Shown: one piece after another, positions 19,405 through 29,388 of the stretch
Position numbering within the stretch: position 1 is the stretch's first letter
Layout: each line of letters starts with the position of its first letter
NCBI GenBank assembly: GCA_030689765.1
Contig: JAUYEP010000127.1
Span: 1-35,612 of the forward strand
From: Methylovulum sp.
GTDB taxonomy: Bacteria > Pseudomonadota > Gammaproteobacteria > Methylococcales > Methylomonadaceae
Direction: 5' to 3'
DNA: 35,612 bases
The notes under the pieces: generated by a model
Told to the model about the DNA's origin: nothing
The model's database searches: none
The model's input: only the letters and a program-made list of their open reading frames with translations
Position numbers and translations under genes: made by a program

Positions 19405-19490
19405 GTAGGGTGGGCAACGCTTTTCTGCCCACGCGTAACGATGCCGCGATGCTAAACGGTGGGCAAAACCGCCTGCCCACCCTACCCTAC
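19405..19490. repeat. Inverted repeat: gtagggtgggca ... tgcccaccctac
   Basis: Complementary arms (gtagggtgggca / tgcccaccctac) with inner tgcccac / gtgggca arms. Confidence 0.65.
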
Positions 19491-19831
19491 TACGACCAAC
19501 ACCCTATCCGTAATTTTTCGACTTTCAACTTAACGAACCCCATTTCAGCATCTTGTGTACTGTCAGCATTGGCTTAAGTCGGGTAGATACAAGAGCTAAC
19601 ATCTACTCTAAGATGATAGGATGCAGAAATATGCCGTTTTCATTAGATTTTAATATCCCACTTTTTTGTAAAATGGAATATTGCCATAAATTTTTAAATA
19701 AAAATAATTTATTGCAATAATAAACCCAAAGAGCAAAAGTAAAAATTAGCTAAAAACCAGTAAATTTCGACAACCTAGATGTTATCTGAAATTGGGGTAC
19801 AGTCAGTTAATGTTAACAGTAACATGGCAAT

Positions 19832-21292
19832 TTATATACGTGAAACATAAGCCTTTAAATTGCCATATATAAAGCGCTCCCCCCCTTCTCGCATTCCAGT
19901 TATCCACCATAGCGCCAGCAACAAAATGGAATAGGTAAAAATACCGGTTGTAATTTTAATTATTAAAGCAACCATCATATCTTTTGGAAGAAATTGGGCG
20001 ACATAGCAAACAACTGCCCCCATAATTAGCGTAACAGCAAGCGGGCGAATTATTACCATAAAAACACGTAGTAGTGATAACTTATTGAACTTTTTAATGT
20101 AAATTAAAAAAAAAGGCATAACGCAGAGGGCTAAAAAGGCCCTGCCAAACACAACATAAATAGCATTGTAGTTAAGCGACAAATAGATTAAAACTGGAAT
20201 TAAACAAATAACCATTCCCCAATCCATTAATGACAATAACTTAATTTTTCCTACAACCGTTAAATAATTGCTTAGTACATAAGTGTACAGTTGGGTCATA
20301 ACTAATATCAGTGCAGATTGAAAAAGTGGAATAATGCTTAACCATTTTTCACCCAACATTAACGGAATGAATTCCTCGGCTATCACCATCAGTCCCATAA
20401 ACATAGGCAATGCAATAACCGAGACAAGCCCGACAACTGTAATAAAGGCATTATCCAGTTTATCTGGTTCGTTTAATAGCTTCGCGTAGCCTGCATAGAC
20501 AGGTGCCAAAGCCGGATAAATGACTTCCGATGCAGGCAAATCTGCCAGCTCTAAGGACATTGTATAACGTCCCATCATTTCAACCCCCAGGAACTTACCA
20601 ACTACAATCTGATCGGTTTTCATCCGTGCATAACCCGAAAAATTCTTAATTAAATACCATTTAGAAAAGGCCCATTGCTGACGGAATCCGGATACGGTTA
20701 GTTTGGGGATATACCTAGAAACGACGTAGCTAAACAACACACTAACGATGGTTGTTGCCAAAGTCCCATACACCATAGCCCAATAATTCTTTAACAAATA
20801 AGCAAAATAAACGGTTACGATAAAACCAGAAATTTTAACAATGACGCCATGAAGAAAGATCCGCCCGTATTCAAGCTTCTTTTGTAATGCAATCAAGCCA
20901 ATATTTAGGAAGCCACTTATCGCGACATTTGCCGCTAATACCTTAAAGACATCCGTTAATAACTGATTATTAAAAAAACCAGCAAAGTATTCAGCGAAAA
21001 AAAATAAGATTAGACCAAGAAAAATATAAATGAATAACTTTAAAGTCCATGCCGTATCATAATCTTTTCTTACAATATCACTTTTCCGGATTAAATACGG
21101 AGCAATACCTGTTTCAGTGATAGTCTGCAATAATGACACAACTAACGAAGCCATAGCGACAATACCATAATCACTGGGCAGCAATAATCGAGCTAATATG
21201 ATGGTGCTAACTATACCCAACAGTTTGATGACCCATTGCATGCCGACCATCCAGATTGACCCTGCTAGTACTTGTTTACTTATTCCTGACAA
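19832..21292 (-). CDS. Wzx-type oligosaccharide flippase
   Basis: 486-aa polytopic protein; MSGISKQVLAGSIWMVGMQWVIKLLGIVSTIILARLLLPSDYGIVAMASLVVSLLQTITETGIAPYLIRK is a classic polysaccharide transport N-terminus. Confidence 0.88.
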   Translation of the reverse strand: MSGISKQVLAGSIWMVGMQWVIKLLGIVSTIILARLLLPSDYGIVAMASLVVSLLQTITETGIAPYLIRKSDIVRKDYDTAWTLKLFIYIFLGLILFFFAEYFAGFFNNQLLTDVFKVLAANVAISGFLNIGLIALQKKLEYGRIFLHGVIVKISGFIVTVYFAYLLKNYWAMVYGTLATTIVSVLFSYVVSRYIPKLTVSGFRQQWAFSKWYLIKNFSGYARMKTDQIVVGKFLGVEMMGRYTMSLELADLPASEVIYPALAPVYAGYAKLLNEPDKLDNAFITVVGLVSVIALPMFMGLMVIAEEFIPLMLGEKWLSIIPLFQSALILVMTQLYTYVLSNYLTVVGKIKLLSLMDWGMVICLIPVLIYLSLNYNAIYVVFGRAFLALCVMPFFLIYIKKFNKLSLLRVFMVIIRPLAVTLIMGAVVCYVAQFLPKDMMVALIIKITTGIFTYSILLLALWWITGMREGGERFIYGNLKAYVSRI

Positions 21293-21468
21293 AAAGACCT
21301 CATATAGTTACATTTAATAATCGTTGGCTTGCTTTTGATCCTGGTTGGGTAGGCATAATAGCGCTTCACCGAGCCAAATTCGCAGCAAGTTTGCCCATAC
21401 GCGCAATAAATGGTGATGAGAGAGAATTAACATTTCCATGAGACGACTTGAAATGCACAGGTTGGCGC

Positions 21469-22335
21469 TTATTTTTTAGCTTTTGCAATCCATACACTCG
21501 CTAAATTAGGGCAGAAGCAAAAACTGTATCGACCAAATAGAGTTGAAATAATTCTAAAATACAGCTTCATAGGCCATGAGGGCGCCTGCTTAAAATGTCC
21601 ACCATACGGACTATAAAAGGGGTAATGCGCTAGCCACGCCTCATAGCTTTCAAACGTTAACGCTTTAGATATGGGAACAAATTTTTTCCGCCAACTAAAA
21701 AGCTGCCAAGGCTTAACAAAATGATTGAATGTTTTATTATGATTGCCAAACAATCGACAATAAAACGGTCGCCAAGTTATGGGTAACCAATGAGAAAAAA
21801 TCACTTTGCTATCGTGGCTGACCCAGGGTGAAATTTGATTAGGTGTGGTGACAATAACCATCGATTTTGTCAATCGCAACATATTATCAATCGAAGGTAT
21901 TATGTTTTTTTCGCCGACATGCTCTAGCGTCTCTACAGAAACAAAAATATCAATTGCATTGTCGGGCAAGTCAATAGCTTGCAAATAATCGCTTCTAAAC
22001 TCGCATTGTGAGTCAACCTTTAAAATTTTTGCTATTTTCTTCGCTGCAATTAATTTATTTTTGTGGGGTTCTACAATAACCACTTTCTTTCCACCGGCTA
22101 ATAAAAAGGCAAATGACAACCAACCGAACCCAGCCCCACAATCGCAAAGCACACTTTCCGACAAGCAATTATGTTTGCTGATGCTATCGATATAAAGCTT
22201 ATTCATGTAGTCTATCGTTTTGATGATGTCCAGCTTGTTGTAATCACCATTTTTTGCAAACTCTTCTACCGCATAAATTTCTTTTAACTGGCTTTCTGTA
22301 ATGATTATCGTTGTCATTTCTTTAGTTTTTGGCAA
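21469..22335 (-). CDS. Class I SAM-dependent methyltransferase
   Basis: VLCDCGAGFGWLSFAFLLAGGKKVVIVEPHKNKLIAAKKIAKILKV...AIDIFVSVETLEHVGEKNIIPSIDNMLRLTKSMVIVTTPNQ. Confidence 0.8.
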   Translation of the reverse strand: MPKTKEMTTIIITESQLKEIYAVEEFAKNGDYNKLDIIKTIDYMNKLYIDSISKHNCLSESVLCDCGAGFGWLSFAFLLAGGKKVVIVEPHKNKLIAAKKIAKILKVDSQCEFRSDYLQAIDLPDNAIDIFVSVETLEHVGEKNIIPSIDNMLRLTKSMVIVTTPNQISPWVSHDSKVIFSHWLPITWRPFYCRLFGNHNKTFNHFVKPWQLFSWRKKFVPISKALTFESYEAWLAHYPFYSPYGGHFKQAPSWPMKLYFRIISTLFGRYSFCFCPNLASVWIAKAKK

Positions 22336-22635
22336 TTATTGTTTGAAACTGTAACCTAATGCGGATTCTCGTTAGCAATCCCCCACAATCGGAGCCGTAA
22401 TACAATATGATTCGAATCTTTTATATCTGATTGTTAATGATATTATAACGCCTAATGTTGGTGAGTGGCTGTTTGCTGAAACGAAACCGCGTTAAGTAAT
22501 CAGACAAAAATTTCAGTTCGTCAGTATATTTTATTTTCAATGACTTATGTTGTAAAAATATACCAAAACTTAAGCATGGTTACTTAAGCGCTCATGCTTC
22601 CATTTGAGGAAATGAACGAATGGACAGTTTGATAA

Positions 22636-23295
22636 TCATTTTTGTAATTGAAAACCGAATTGTGGAAATTTTATATCATGATAAAACCCGAACGTAATAA
22701 TAATAATTAAAGCCGTTATTATATTTTCAATAAAAATAATTTTTGTTTTGCGTCTATTAAAAACGCTATTGATACCACAAAACTTATTAACTTTAAAACT
22801 ATTCTCTGTAAAAGTCCTCCTAAGAGATTTCTCAGTAAAAAATCTTAGATGAGTGTAATCTAAAATTCCACAGCTAGAATACCTCCAATCTTTTAATATC
22901 AATAATCCAAACAAGTTATAAACATATCTTACATTTGGAATTGAACCTACTAAATAGGCATTTGGAGCCATTTTTTGTTTTATATTATAAAAAAACTCAT
23001 TATGATCTTCCATATGCTCAATTACATCATTGCAAATGACTAAGTCAAAATAGCTATCAGGAATTTCTTTTTCCACATTATCAAAAAAATCGTTAAATGT
23101 TTTATAATAACTACTGGAAGCCCTTTCAATTGATTTTTTATCTGGCTCAATTCCCCAGATTTCACAATGATTATCTAAATTTTGAAAAAAACCACCTTCG
23201 CCACAACCTATTTCTAGCACTTTACTATAATTTTTTGGTAAAAAATATATCATTTCACAACGGGTTAATGCATAGTACATAGGTATTGTATTCAT
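22636..23295 (-). CDS. Class I SAM-dependent methyltransferase
   Basis: KVLEIGCGEGGFFQNLDNHCEIWGIEPDKKSIERASSSY...YFDLVICNDVIEHMEDHNEFFYNIKQKMAPNAYLVGSIPNVR. Confidence 0.85.
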   Translation of the reverse strand: MNTIPMYYALTRCEMIYFLPKNYSKVLEIGCGEGGFFQNLDNHCEIWGIEPDKKSIERASSSYYKTFNDFFDNVEKEIPDSYFDLVICNDVIEHMEDHNEFFYNIKQKMAPNAYLVGSIPNVRYVYNLFGLLILKDWRYSSCGILDYTHLRFFTEKSLRRTFTENSFKVNKFCGINSVFNRRKTKIIFIENIITALIIIITFGFYHDIKFPQFGFQLQK

Positions 23296-23451
23296 TTCAT
23301 TATCTCAGCTGCTCTTAACATTTTATTTTGTTTTTTATTATAAGTAATCCATCATAAGTTTTCGTACATTTATAAATATTTAAAAAATTTATTTTTCAAC
23401 AAGTTAAATATTTTAGTGATTAAAAATATACCAAGATTTATGCTTTGTTAC

Positions 23452-24477
23452 TTACCCAATATTTATAGATTTAGGCCTAATACCCAGTAATACGCAACAT
23501 GCAACACCAGCCCTCTTCCATTTTTTGTTTAATAATCGTTTTAATATTGAACCAAACATTCCAAAATATACAATCAAAAGCCGACTTCTATAAAATTTAT
23601 GGGCAAACATTAATCGACCCCTAAGTAAATAATACTCTGATCGCATTCCTCGCTCACCAGATTCTGATGGATTCCCAATACTTGCCCCCCCCCGATGATA
23701 CACAATGCTTTTTATACAAACGGCTAAATTGAATATATTTTTACCTCTTTCGGCCCAATCAATTTCTTCAAAGTACAAAAAATATTCTTCCGACATCAGG
23801 CCAACTTGCTCTAACCATTGCCGCGTAACTAACATAGATGCGCCCGGCACAAAATCAATTTCCGTTGGTTGCGTAATTATTGATGCAGCATCTTTCCCGC
23901 CAAATAACGTATGCGTAGTACATAACCACGTATTAAGCTTTCCTCCTAACGTTTGGATAATATTTGGGGCGTGATAATAACGCACTTGGCTGCCGCAAAT
24001 TCCAATACTAGGATTGAGATTACACATTTTAATCATTTCCTCTAGTGCATTCTCATCAACTACAGTATCGTTATTTAACAACCAAACATGACTACATTGA
24101 AGGTCTTTTAATGCATAACGAACGCCGACATTACATCCCCCAGCAAAGCCTAAATTTTCTGTGTTATCTATAAGTATCAAGGGGGGAGTATTCTGGTCAA
24201 CAATTGCATATTCAACATCACTTCGTGATATTTTAATAGTTTGGATAGGTTTTATTGCTAACGGCATATTAATAAACTCAGTTTTCCTTGCGTTTAAAAC
24301 ACCATCAGCCCAATTTGATATTTTATCTAATGAATTATCATTTGATGCATTGTCACAAACTATTACTTTAAATTGGATTAATTTAAGTTGGAAAATACTT
24401 TCTAGGCATTCAATTGTATCTATCCATCCATTCCAATTAAGGATTATTACATATACAATTTTTTTTTCATCTTTCAT
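23452..24477 (-). CDS. Glycosyltransferase family 2
   Basis: VYVIILNWNGWIDTIECLESIFQLKLIQFKVIVCDNASNDNSLDKI...NLGFAGGCNVGVRYALKDLQCSHVWLLNNDTVVDENALEEM. Confidence 0.85.
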   Translation of the reverse strand: MKDEKKIVYVIILNWNGWIDTIECLESIFQLKLIQFKVIVCDNASNDNSLDKISNWADGVLNARKTEFINMPLAIKPIQTIKISRSDVEYAIVDQNTPPLILIDNTENLGFAGGCNVGVRYALKDLQCSHVWLLNNDTVVDENALEEMIKMCNLNPSIGICGSQVRYYHAPNIIQTLGGKLNTWLCTTHTLFGGKDAASIITQPTEIDFVPGASMLVTRQWLEQVGLMSEEYFLYFEEIDWAERGKNIFNLAVCIKSIVYHRGGASIGNPSESGERGMRSEYYLLRGRLMFAHKFYRSRLLIVYFGMFGSILKRLLNKKWKRAGVACCVLLGIRPKSINIG

Positions 24478-24686
24478 CTATCCTCCGTTTCAATAAATTT
24501 ATTCACTTCTACTGAACTCTTACGTTATCATATTTTGATGTTAGCAAGCTGCCTGAAATAATATCTTTTTATTAATGGTCACAATGATCTAGTAAAAAAC
24601 TTATTCTTTATTACTTTATTATCAGCCAATCCCTTTGAAGCTCTACCCTAAATGCTTTAACTGCTTCAAGGATTAAAAACTTGCAT

Positions 24687-25559
24687 TCACCATTTCTTTA
24701 TGAAGATAATATTTTTAATATCAAAAATAATGTTAACAAAATCCAGGCGAATGTCTTTTAACGATAACTTAGTATTAAATTTATATAGCTCTTCAATCGT
24801 ATGCGGTAATGATGAAAAATCATATTGATCGACATAAGTTCTAATACATTTTTGTTGGTAACGTCTTAAGCTATAGCGGTCTAACCGTCGTAAATAACTT
24901 CTGATATTTTTTATTGAATTAGGCAGAAGCCTTTCATAATAAAAAAGAGAATTGATAGATAATCCAAAATTAGCTTTATTGCGTTCATTTTTTATTGAAA
25001 GGTCATTTCCGCACACCCAGCTTAGGACACTATCATCGCCAATTAACCCGATGGGTAACTTAAAGTCTAACGCTTTTATTTTTTCTAAAAACTGTGGTGT
25101 CAGTGCATAAAAATTGCCTGGGGTTTCGCCATTCTCTATTAAATTTCTTCGCCAGTTTAATGCCCCGCGCCCTGTTGTTGCCGGAAAGCCTGCAATTGAA
25201 TTGACCCCTTTATTAGTCAAATAGGTTTTTACCATGTCTTCCAGTGCATTAATTGAAATAAAACAGTCGCCATCGATATAAATTGCTAGGCTATTCGCTT
25301 TATTGACCTGATAACTAAAATAATTCCAGGCATTTGCTTTATCACCCATAGCCAAATCATGTAAGGTAAAATGTTCAGGATTGATTTTACAAAATGCTTC
25401 GCAGAGTTTTACGGTGTAGTCGGTGCAGCCATTGGCAATAATTTCAACTTGAAATTGATAGGTGGAATACTGGATTGCATTGGCAATTTGTACTAAACAC
25501 TCTATGATCCTATCTTGTTCATTGTGCGCAACAACGCAAATTATTATCTCGTCTTCCAT
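24687..25559 (-). CDS. Glycosyltransferase family 2
   Basis: EIIICVVAHNEQDRIIECLVQIANAIQYSTYQFQVEIIANGCTDYTVKLCEAF...SLAIYIDGDCFISINALEDMVKTYL; ATG at 25559 with SD aggagg. Confidence 0.8.
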   Translation of the reverse strand: MEDEIIICVVAHNEQDRIIECLVQIANAIQYSTYQFQVEIIANGCTDYTVKLCEAFCKINPEHFTLHDLAMGDKANAWNYFSYQVNKANSLAIYIDGDCFISINALEDMVKTYLTNKGVNSIAGFPATTGRGALNWRRNLIENGETPGNFYALTPQFLEKIKALDFKLPIGLIGDDSVLSWVCGNDLSIKNERNKANFGLSINSLFYYERLLPNSIKNIRSYLRRLDRYSLRRYQQKCIRTYVDQYDFSSLPHTIEELYKFNTKLSLKDIRLDFVNIIFDIKNIIFIKKW

Positions 25560-25562
25560 CAA

Positions 25563-26861
25563 TTACCTCCTCGGTTGTATAATTTTTTCAGACACAATGC
25601 GGTTATCTAACACAAAGATAATCGCCAATACAGCATAAAAAAAATCAAAATAGGCAATAGCAACCGTCCCTCCGGAAATACAATAGACGGTGATCGATAA
25701 CCGTAGCATAGTTAATAGGTTAAAAACCCAGTCCTCCATGCCATTTGTTTTAGCCCGTTGTTCTATTTGCCCTATTTTTATATAAGCACTGGCTATGATT
25801 AATAAAAATAGGCCTAACCCCACAAAACCCTGATCACTGAGCACTTGAAAGTAAATACTATGGGATGCCCGTACTGATTCATTAAAGTCCGCATCAGGGG
25901 TGGGTATAAAATCAAGAATATAAAAGTCACCGACATATTTTTGCCAAATGGGCAGGTTTTCGACAGCCTTAAAGCCACCTCCAAAGTAAGGGTTATTTAG
26001 CGCAATGAGGACGCACATCTTCCAGACCATAACTCGATGCATAAATGAAGAGTCCCCCTCCGCACTTTCAACCGTATTCATTCGGGAAAACCATTCTTCT
26101 GGTAATATCTCAGCGGATAAACTGATAACTATAGCAAATATTGTTATCCACAATACTTTCCTTTTGCTGCTTTTAATAAAAAAAATGCCTAAAACAGCCA
26201 ACCCAACAAATCCAGATCGAGAATAGGTACTAATCAACCCCAAAACCATCAATATAACAACCCATACTAAACCTTGCTTGATGAATTTATGTGTTGTTTG
26301 CGTCACTAAATAAAATGACAGCGGCAATAAGGTTAAAATCATTACCGCAAAAAAATTATTATCTCCAGTTATTCCTATTAAATAACCAAACCTATGGCTT
26401 CCACCTGATGCAATAAACTTTAACCCCTCACTAGCCGCTAATGCACCAATAGACAATACTAATATCCAGATTATAAAGTCAACATGTAATTTTCGCTCCA
26501 GGATGGCAATCGAAAAAAAATAAAACAGGATAATTTTCATAAAAAAGTTCCATCTTTCCCACACTGTATCAGCATCAGCATCAGATAATAATGAAGACAG
26601 TGTTGTCCAAATGAAAAATATTAAAATAAGTATGGATATTTTATCCCATTTAAATTTCGGCTTATTTTTGCTGGCGAAATAAGCCAGCATGGTGATAATT
26701 GCAAAAAATCGATTATAGGTTATCGACGAAGCGAAACTATACACCAGCGCATTGATCTGAAAGGCCGATGTCCATAACCACAAGCCAATGCCAATAAACG
26801 GTCTTTTGAAGGCAAAAAACATCAATAGCGGTAAAACAGCCAGTAATGTTAAGTCACGCAT
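25563..26861 (-). CDS. Putative O-glycosylation ligase, exosortase A system-associated (TIGR03097-like; Wzy/WaaL superfamily)
   Basis: MRDLTLLAVLPLLMFFAFKRPFIGIGLWLWTSAFQINALVYSFASSITYNRFFAIITML...HRFGYLIGITGDNNFFAVMILTLLPLSFYL; recognisable family signature. Confidence 0.85.
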   Translation of the reverse strand: MRDLTLLAVLPLLMFFAFKRPFIGIGLWLWTSAFQINALVYSFASSITYNRFFAIITMLAYFASKNKPKFKWDKISILILIFFIWTTLSSLLSDADADTVWERWNFFMKIILFYFFSIAILERKLHVDFIIWILVLSIGALAASEGLKFIASGGSHRFGYLIGITGDNNFFAVMILTLLPLSFYLVTQTTHKFIKQGLVWVVILMVLGLISTYSRSGFVGLAVLGIFFIKSSKRKVLWITIFAIVISLSAEILPEEWFSRMNTVESAEGDSSFMHRVMVWKMCVLIALNNPYFGGGFKAVENLPIWQKYVGDFYILDFIPTPDADFNESVRASHSIYFQVLSDQGFVGLGLFLLIIASAYIKIGQIEQRAKTNGMEDWVFNLLTMLRLSITVYCISGGTVAIAYFDFFYAVLAIIFVLDNRIVSEKIIQPRR

Positions 26862-26866
26862 TGCAC

Positions 26867-26956
26867 TTAATCCTTATCACTATCGCTTTTATACACCCAG
26901 TAACAAAGGTAAGTTATTGATATGAGTTGCATGCCGAACATTAGTGTTTCAATCAT
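26867..26956 (-). CDS. Candidate 29-aa hydrophobic microprotein (MIETLMFGMQLISITYLCYWVYKSDSDKD)
   Basis: ATG overlaps the TGA stop of the upstream acyltransferase (ATGA, 26953-26956); stop is 5 nt before the O-glycosylation ligase ATG. Below the ORF-track size cutoff. Confidence 0.5.
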   Translation of the reverse strand: MIETLMFGMQLISITYLCYWVYKSDSDKD

Positions 26957-28092
26957 GATTTTATTAATTTGTGAGTTTTCGTAACTAAAGAAAAGGGTTT
27001 TTCAATGCACACAAATAGCAGTGTTGCCGGTATGAGCGTCGCCATAAAAACAAATACACCAAAGCTTATAAACCCCCATGTGCTTTCAAACTGTGCATTA
27101 AAATAGGATTTTGCAAAAAGCATGATTACAAACTGCACTGTAAGCCCATGAATTAAATAATACGAATAGCTCATATTGCCAAGCCAGCGCAATGGTCTTA
27201 GGCTGAGAAGTTTTGCAGACGGACTGCGCCAACTAAAGCATTCATAACACAACATAAAAAAGCCCAAGTAAATGATAACCATACGCCACCAACTACCATG
27301 GGGAATTTTAAAAAGCATTAATTGCACAATGCCTATCAGGCTGAGTACGAATAATACACCGCCAAGGTACGGCGTTGTTTTTTGTGTCTGCTTGTTATTG
27401 ATGACTTCAAATAACAAAATACCGGAAATAAACATCAGCATTCTAGGATGCCCTTGATTACTGAAAAAGTACATATAACCGAGTACGGTCGCAATTAAAA
27501 AAAATAATATACGCTGGTTGGCTTGCCATCGCCTAAGCCGAAATAGACCTACCAGTAGGGGCATAAACAGGTAGAAAAACATCTCATAACTGAGTGACCA
27601 AGCAACGGTAATTAAAGGCTCCGTATCTGAAAATAGGGGTGGCATCAGCAGAAAACTTTGCAATAAATAACCCAATGCTGCGATTGTTTCAGTCGGGATT
27701 TTGCTTTTTTCAGGTATTAAAAAAGATAGTGCAAGATAAATGATAAAAACGGCAATGAAGGTAGGATAAATGCGTTGAATGCGCCTTAAGATATACGGCA
27801 TGAATGCCCGGTGTTTGGAAATAATGGCTCCGTAAATGAGGTATCCACTGAGTACAAAGAATAGATCAACCCCTACACTGCCAATATTTCTGAACCATAA
27901 ATACAATTCGTAAACGAAGTGTTGCTGGCTAATGCCAATTTTTTCCTCCAACACGGCGACATAATGCTCTATAAAAACCAAGAAAGCAGCTATGCCGCGT
28001 ATGCCTTCCATTGAAGAGATATTTTTTTTGTTGTCATGGCTGTGCACTAATTCAAACGTGTTCTTTAGCCATTGATTAATTGCTGTTTTCAT
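26953..28092 (-). CDS. Acyltransferase family 3 (OafA/YrhL-like)
   Basis: ISSMEGIRGIAAFLVFIEHYVAVLEEKIG...VGVDLFFVLSGYLIYGAIISKHRAFMPYILRRIQRIYPTF; polytopic. Confidence 0.85.
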   Translation of the reverse strand: MKTAINQWLKNTFELVHSHDNKKNISSMEGIRGIAAFLVFIEHYVAVLEEKIGISQQHFVYELYLWFRNIGSVGVDLFFVLSGYLIYGAIISKHRAFMPYILRRIQRIYPTFIAVFIIYLALSFLIPEKSKIPTETIAALGYLLQSFLLMPPLFSDTEPLITVAWSLSYEMFFYLFMPLLVGLFRLRRWQANQRILFFLIATVLGYMYFFSNQGHPRMLMFISGILLFEVINNKQTQKTTPYLGGVLFVLSLIGIVQLMLFKIPHGSWWRMVIIYLGFFMLCYECFSWRSPSAKLLSLRPLRWLGNMSYSYYLIHGLTVQFVIMLFAKSYFNAQFESTWGFISFGVFVFMATLIPATLLFVCIEKPFSLVTKTHKLIKS

Positions 28093-28198
28093 TGCTGCTG
28101 GCTACCCTTTCAACGCGCGCACGACGGAACTTATATAAATATTATTACCGCTAACCTGAAACCACACAAGGATATGTGATCTAGCAGCAATCGCTCAA

Positions 28199-29347
28199 TT
28201 AATTGTTTTTTGGCATCGCTGAACCGTTCTGCTCTGATATTTTAGTGCGATCTTCGTATTGATAAAGATTAAGGTAATTTCTAGCCATTGCCTGCAGACT
28301 AAATGCTTGTTCAACCTTGCTTCTGGCAGCGGCACCATGCTGTTGGCGTAATTGGGCGTTATCCAGATAGTTTGCAATACCATCAGCCAAGGCCTGTTCA
28401 TTTCGCACCGGCACCAATTGCCCATTGATCCCTGAATCTATTATTTCAGGATTTCCCCCTACCTTCGTCGCAATCACCGGCAAGCCACTCGCCATTGCTT
28501 CCAGCAAGGTTAACGCTATGCCTTCGGCTAACGACGGCAACACAAACACATCAAAATCTTTTAGAATATCTGCGACATCTGTTCTGGCGCCCAATAAATG
28601 TACACAATCCTGCAATTGATGCTCATGCACATAAGTTTGCAATTGTGGTAGCAACTCACCATCTCCGACAATCAACAACTGTAACTTTAGCCTAAGCTGT
28701 GGATTACGCACTAGCAATTGCTCGACTGCTTTAACCAGACATAGCTGATTTTTAACCGCCACAGTACGCCCTACTGTGCCTACAGTAAAAACGGCATGGT
28801 TTCTTTCAATGGGTTGGTAATGTGTTAAATCGATGCCATTGTAAATGCGGTTGACTTTAGACGCGGGTATTTTTACGGTATTGACCAGCCATTGGGCTAA
28901 TTCTTCGGAAACAGGCACCCAATAATGGATAGCAGGGTTAACCAGACGGCGTAAAATTTGATATTTTTTATTGGAGCCATCAAGGTCATAGATATCACGA
29001 CCGTGTTCTGCATGAATCCGTAAAGGGACACCTGATAAAAATGCTACCAATTGATATTCCAAGGTTGCAAGATTATAACTATGGACTATTTGTGGGCGAT
29101 ACTGCCTGAATAATTGCCATAATCGGTAATGTATTTTAGGGTCATTGCCGGGCTGCTTGTGCAATTCAATAACTTCAACATTATCTGCTTTTATTGACGC
29201 TACCATTTGCGGATTTGAATCTGTTAAAGCTACAATTACATGCCTGAACTTATCAGTCGGGAGTGTATTGATTAAATTAACCAGAACCGTTTCTAATCCG
29301 CCTATATCAAAGCGATATACTAAATGTAAAACTATGGCAGGTGGCAT
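28199..29347 (-). CDS. Glycosyltransferase family 4, TIGR03088-like (PEP-CTERM/XrtA system-associated)
   Basis: VLHLVYRFDIGGLETVLVNLINTLPTDKFRHVIVALTDSN...IHAEHGRDIYDLDGSNKKYQILRRLVNPAIHYWVPVSEELAQWL...VFVLPSLAEGIALTLLEAMASGLPVIATKVGGNPEII. Confidence 0.85.
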   Translation of the reverse strand: MPPAIVLHLVYRFDIGGLETVLVNLINTLPTDKFRHVIVALTDSNPQMVASIKADNVEVIELHKQPGNDPKIHYRLWQLFRQYRPQIVHSYNLATLEYQLVAFLSGVPLRIHAEHGRDIYDLDGSNKKYQILRRLVNPAIHYWVPVSEELAQWLVNTVKIPASKVNRIYNGIDLTHYQPIERNHAVFTVGTVGRTVAVKNQLCLVKAVEQLLVRNPQLRLKLQLLIVGDGELLPQLQTYVHEHQLQDCVHLLGARTDVADILKDFDVFVLPSLAEGIALTLLEAMASGLPVIATKVGGNPEIIDSGINGQLVPVRNEQALADGIANYLDNAQLRQQHGAAARSKVEQAFSLQAMARNYLNLYQYEDRTKISEQNGSAMPKNN

Positions 29348-29388
29348 TATTATTTCCGATGGCTAAAATAAGTTGATAACCTTTATAA

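Noticed and set aside
19879-19885. C7/G7 run near the flippase C-terminus as a phase-variation site
   Set aside because: Only seven long and very near the end of the protein; little functional consequence expected.
24161-24496. 111-aa plus-strand ORF
   Set aside because: Antisense to a confident GT2 gene.
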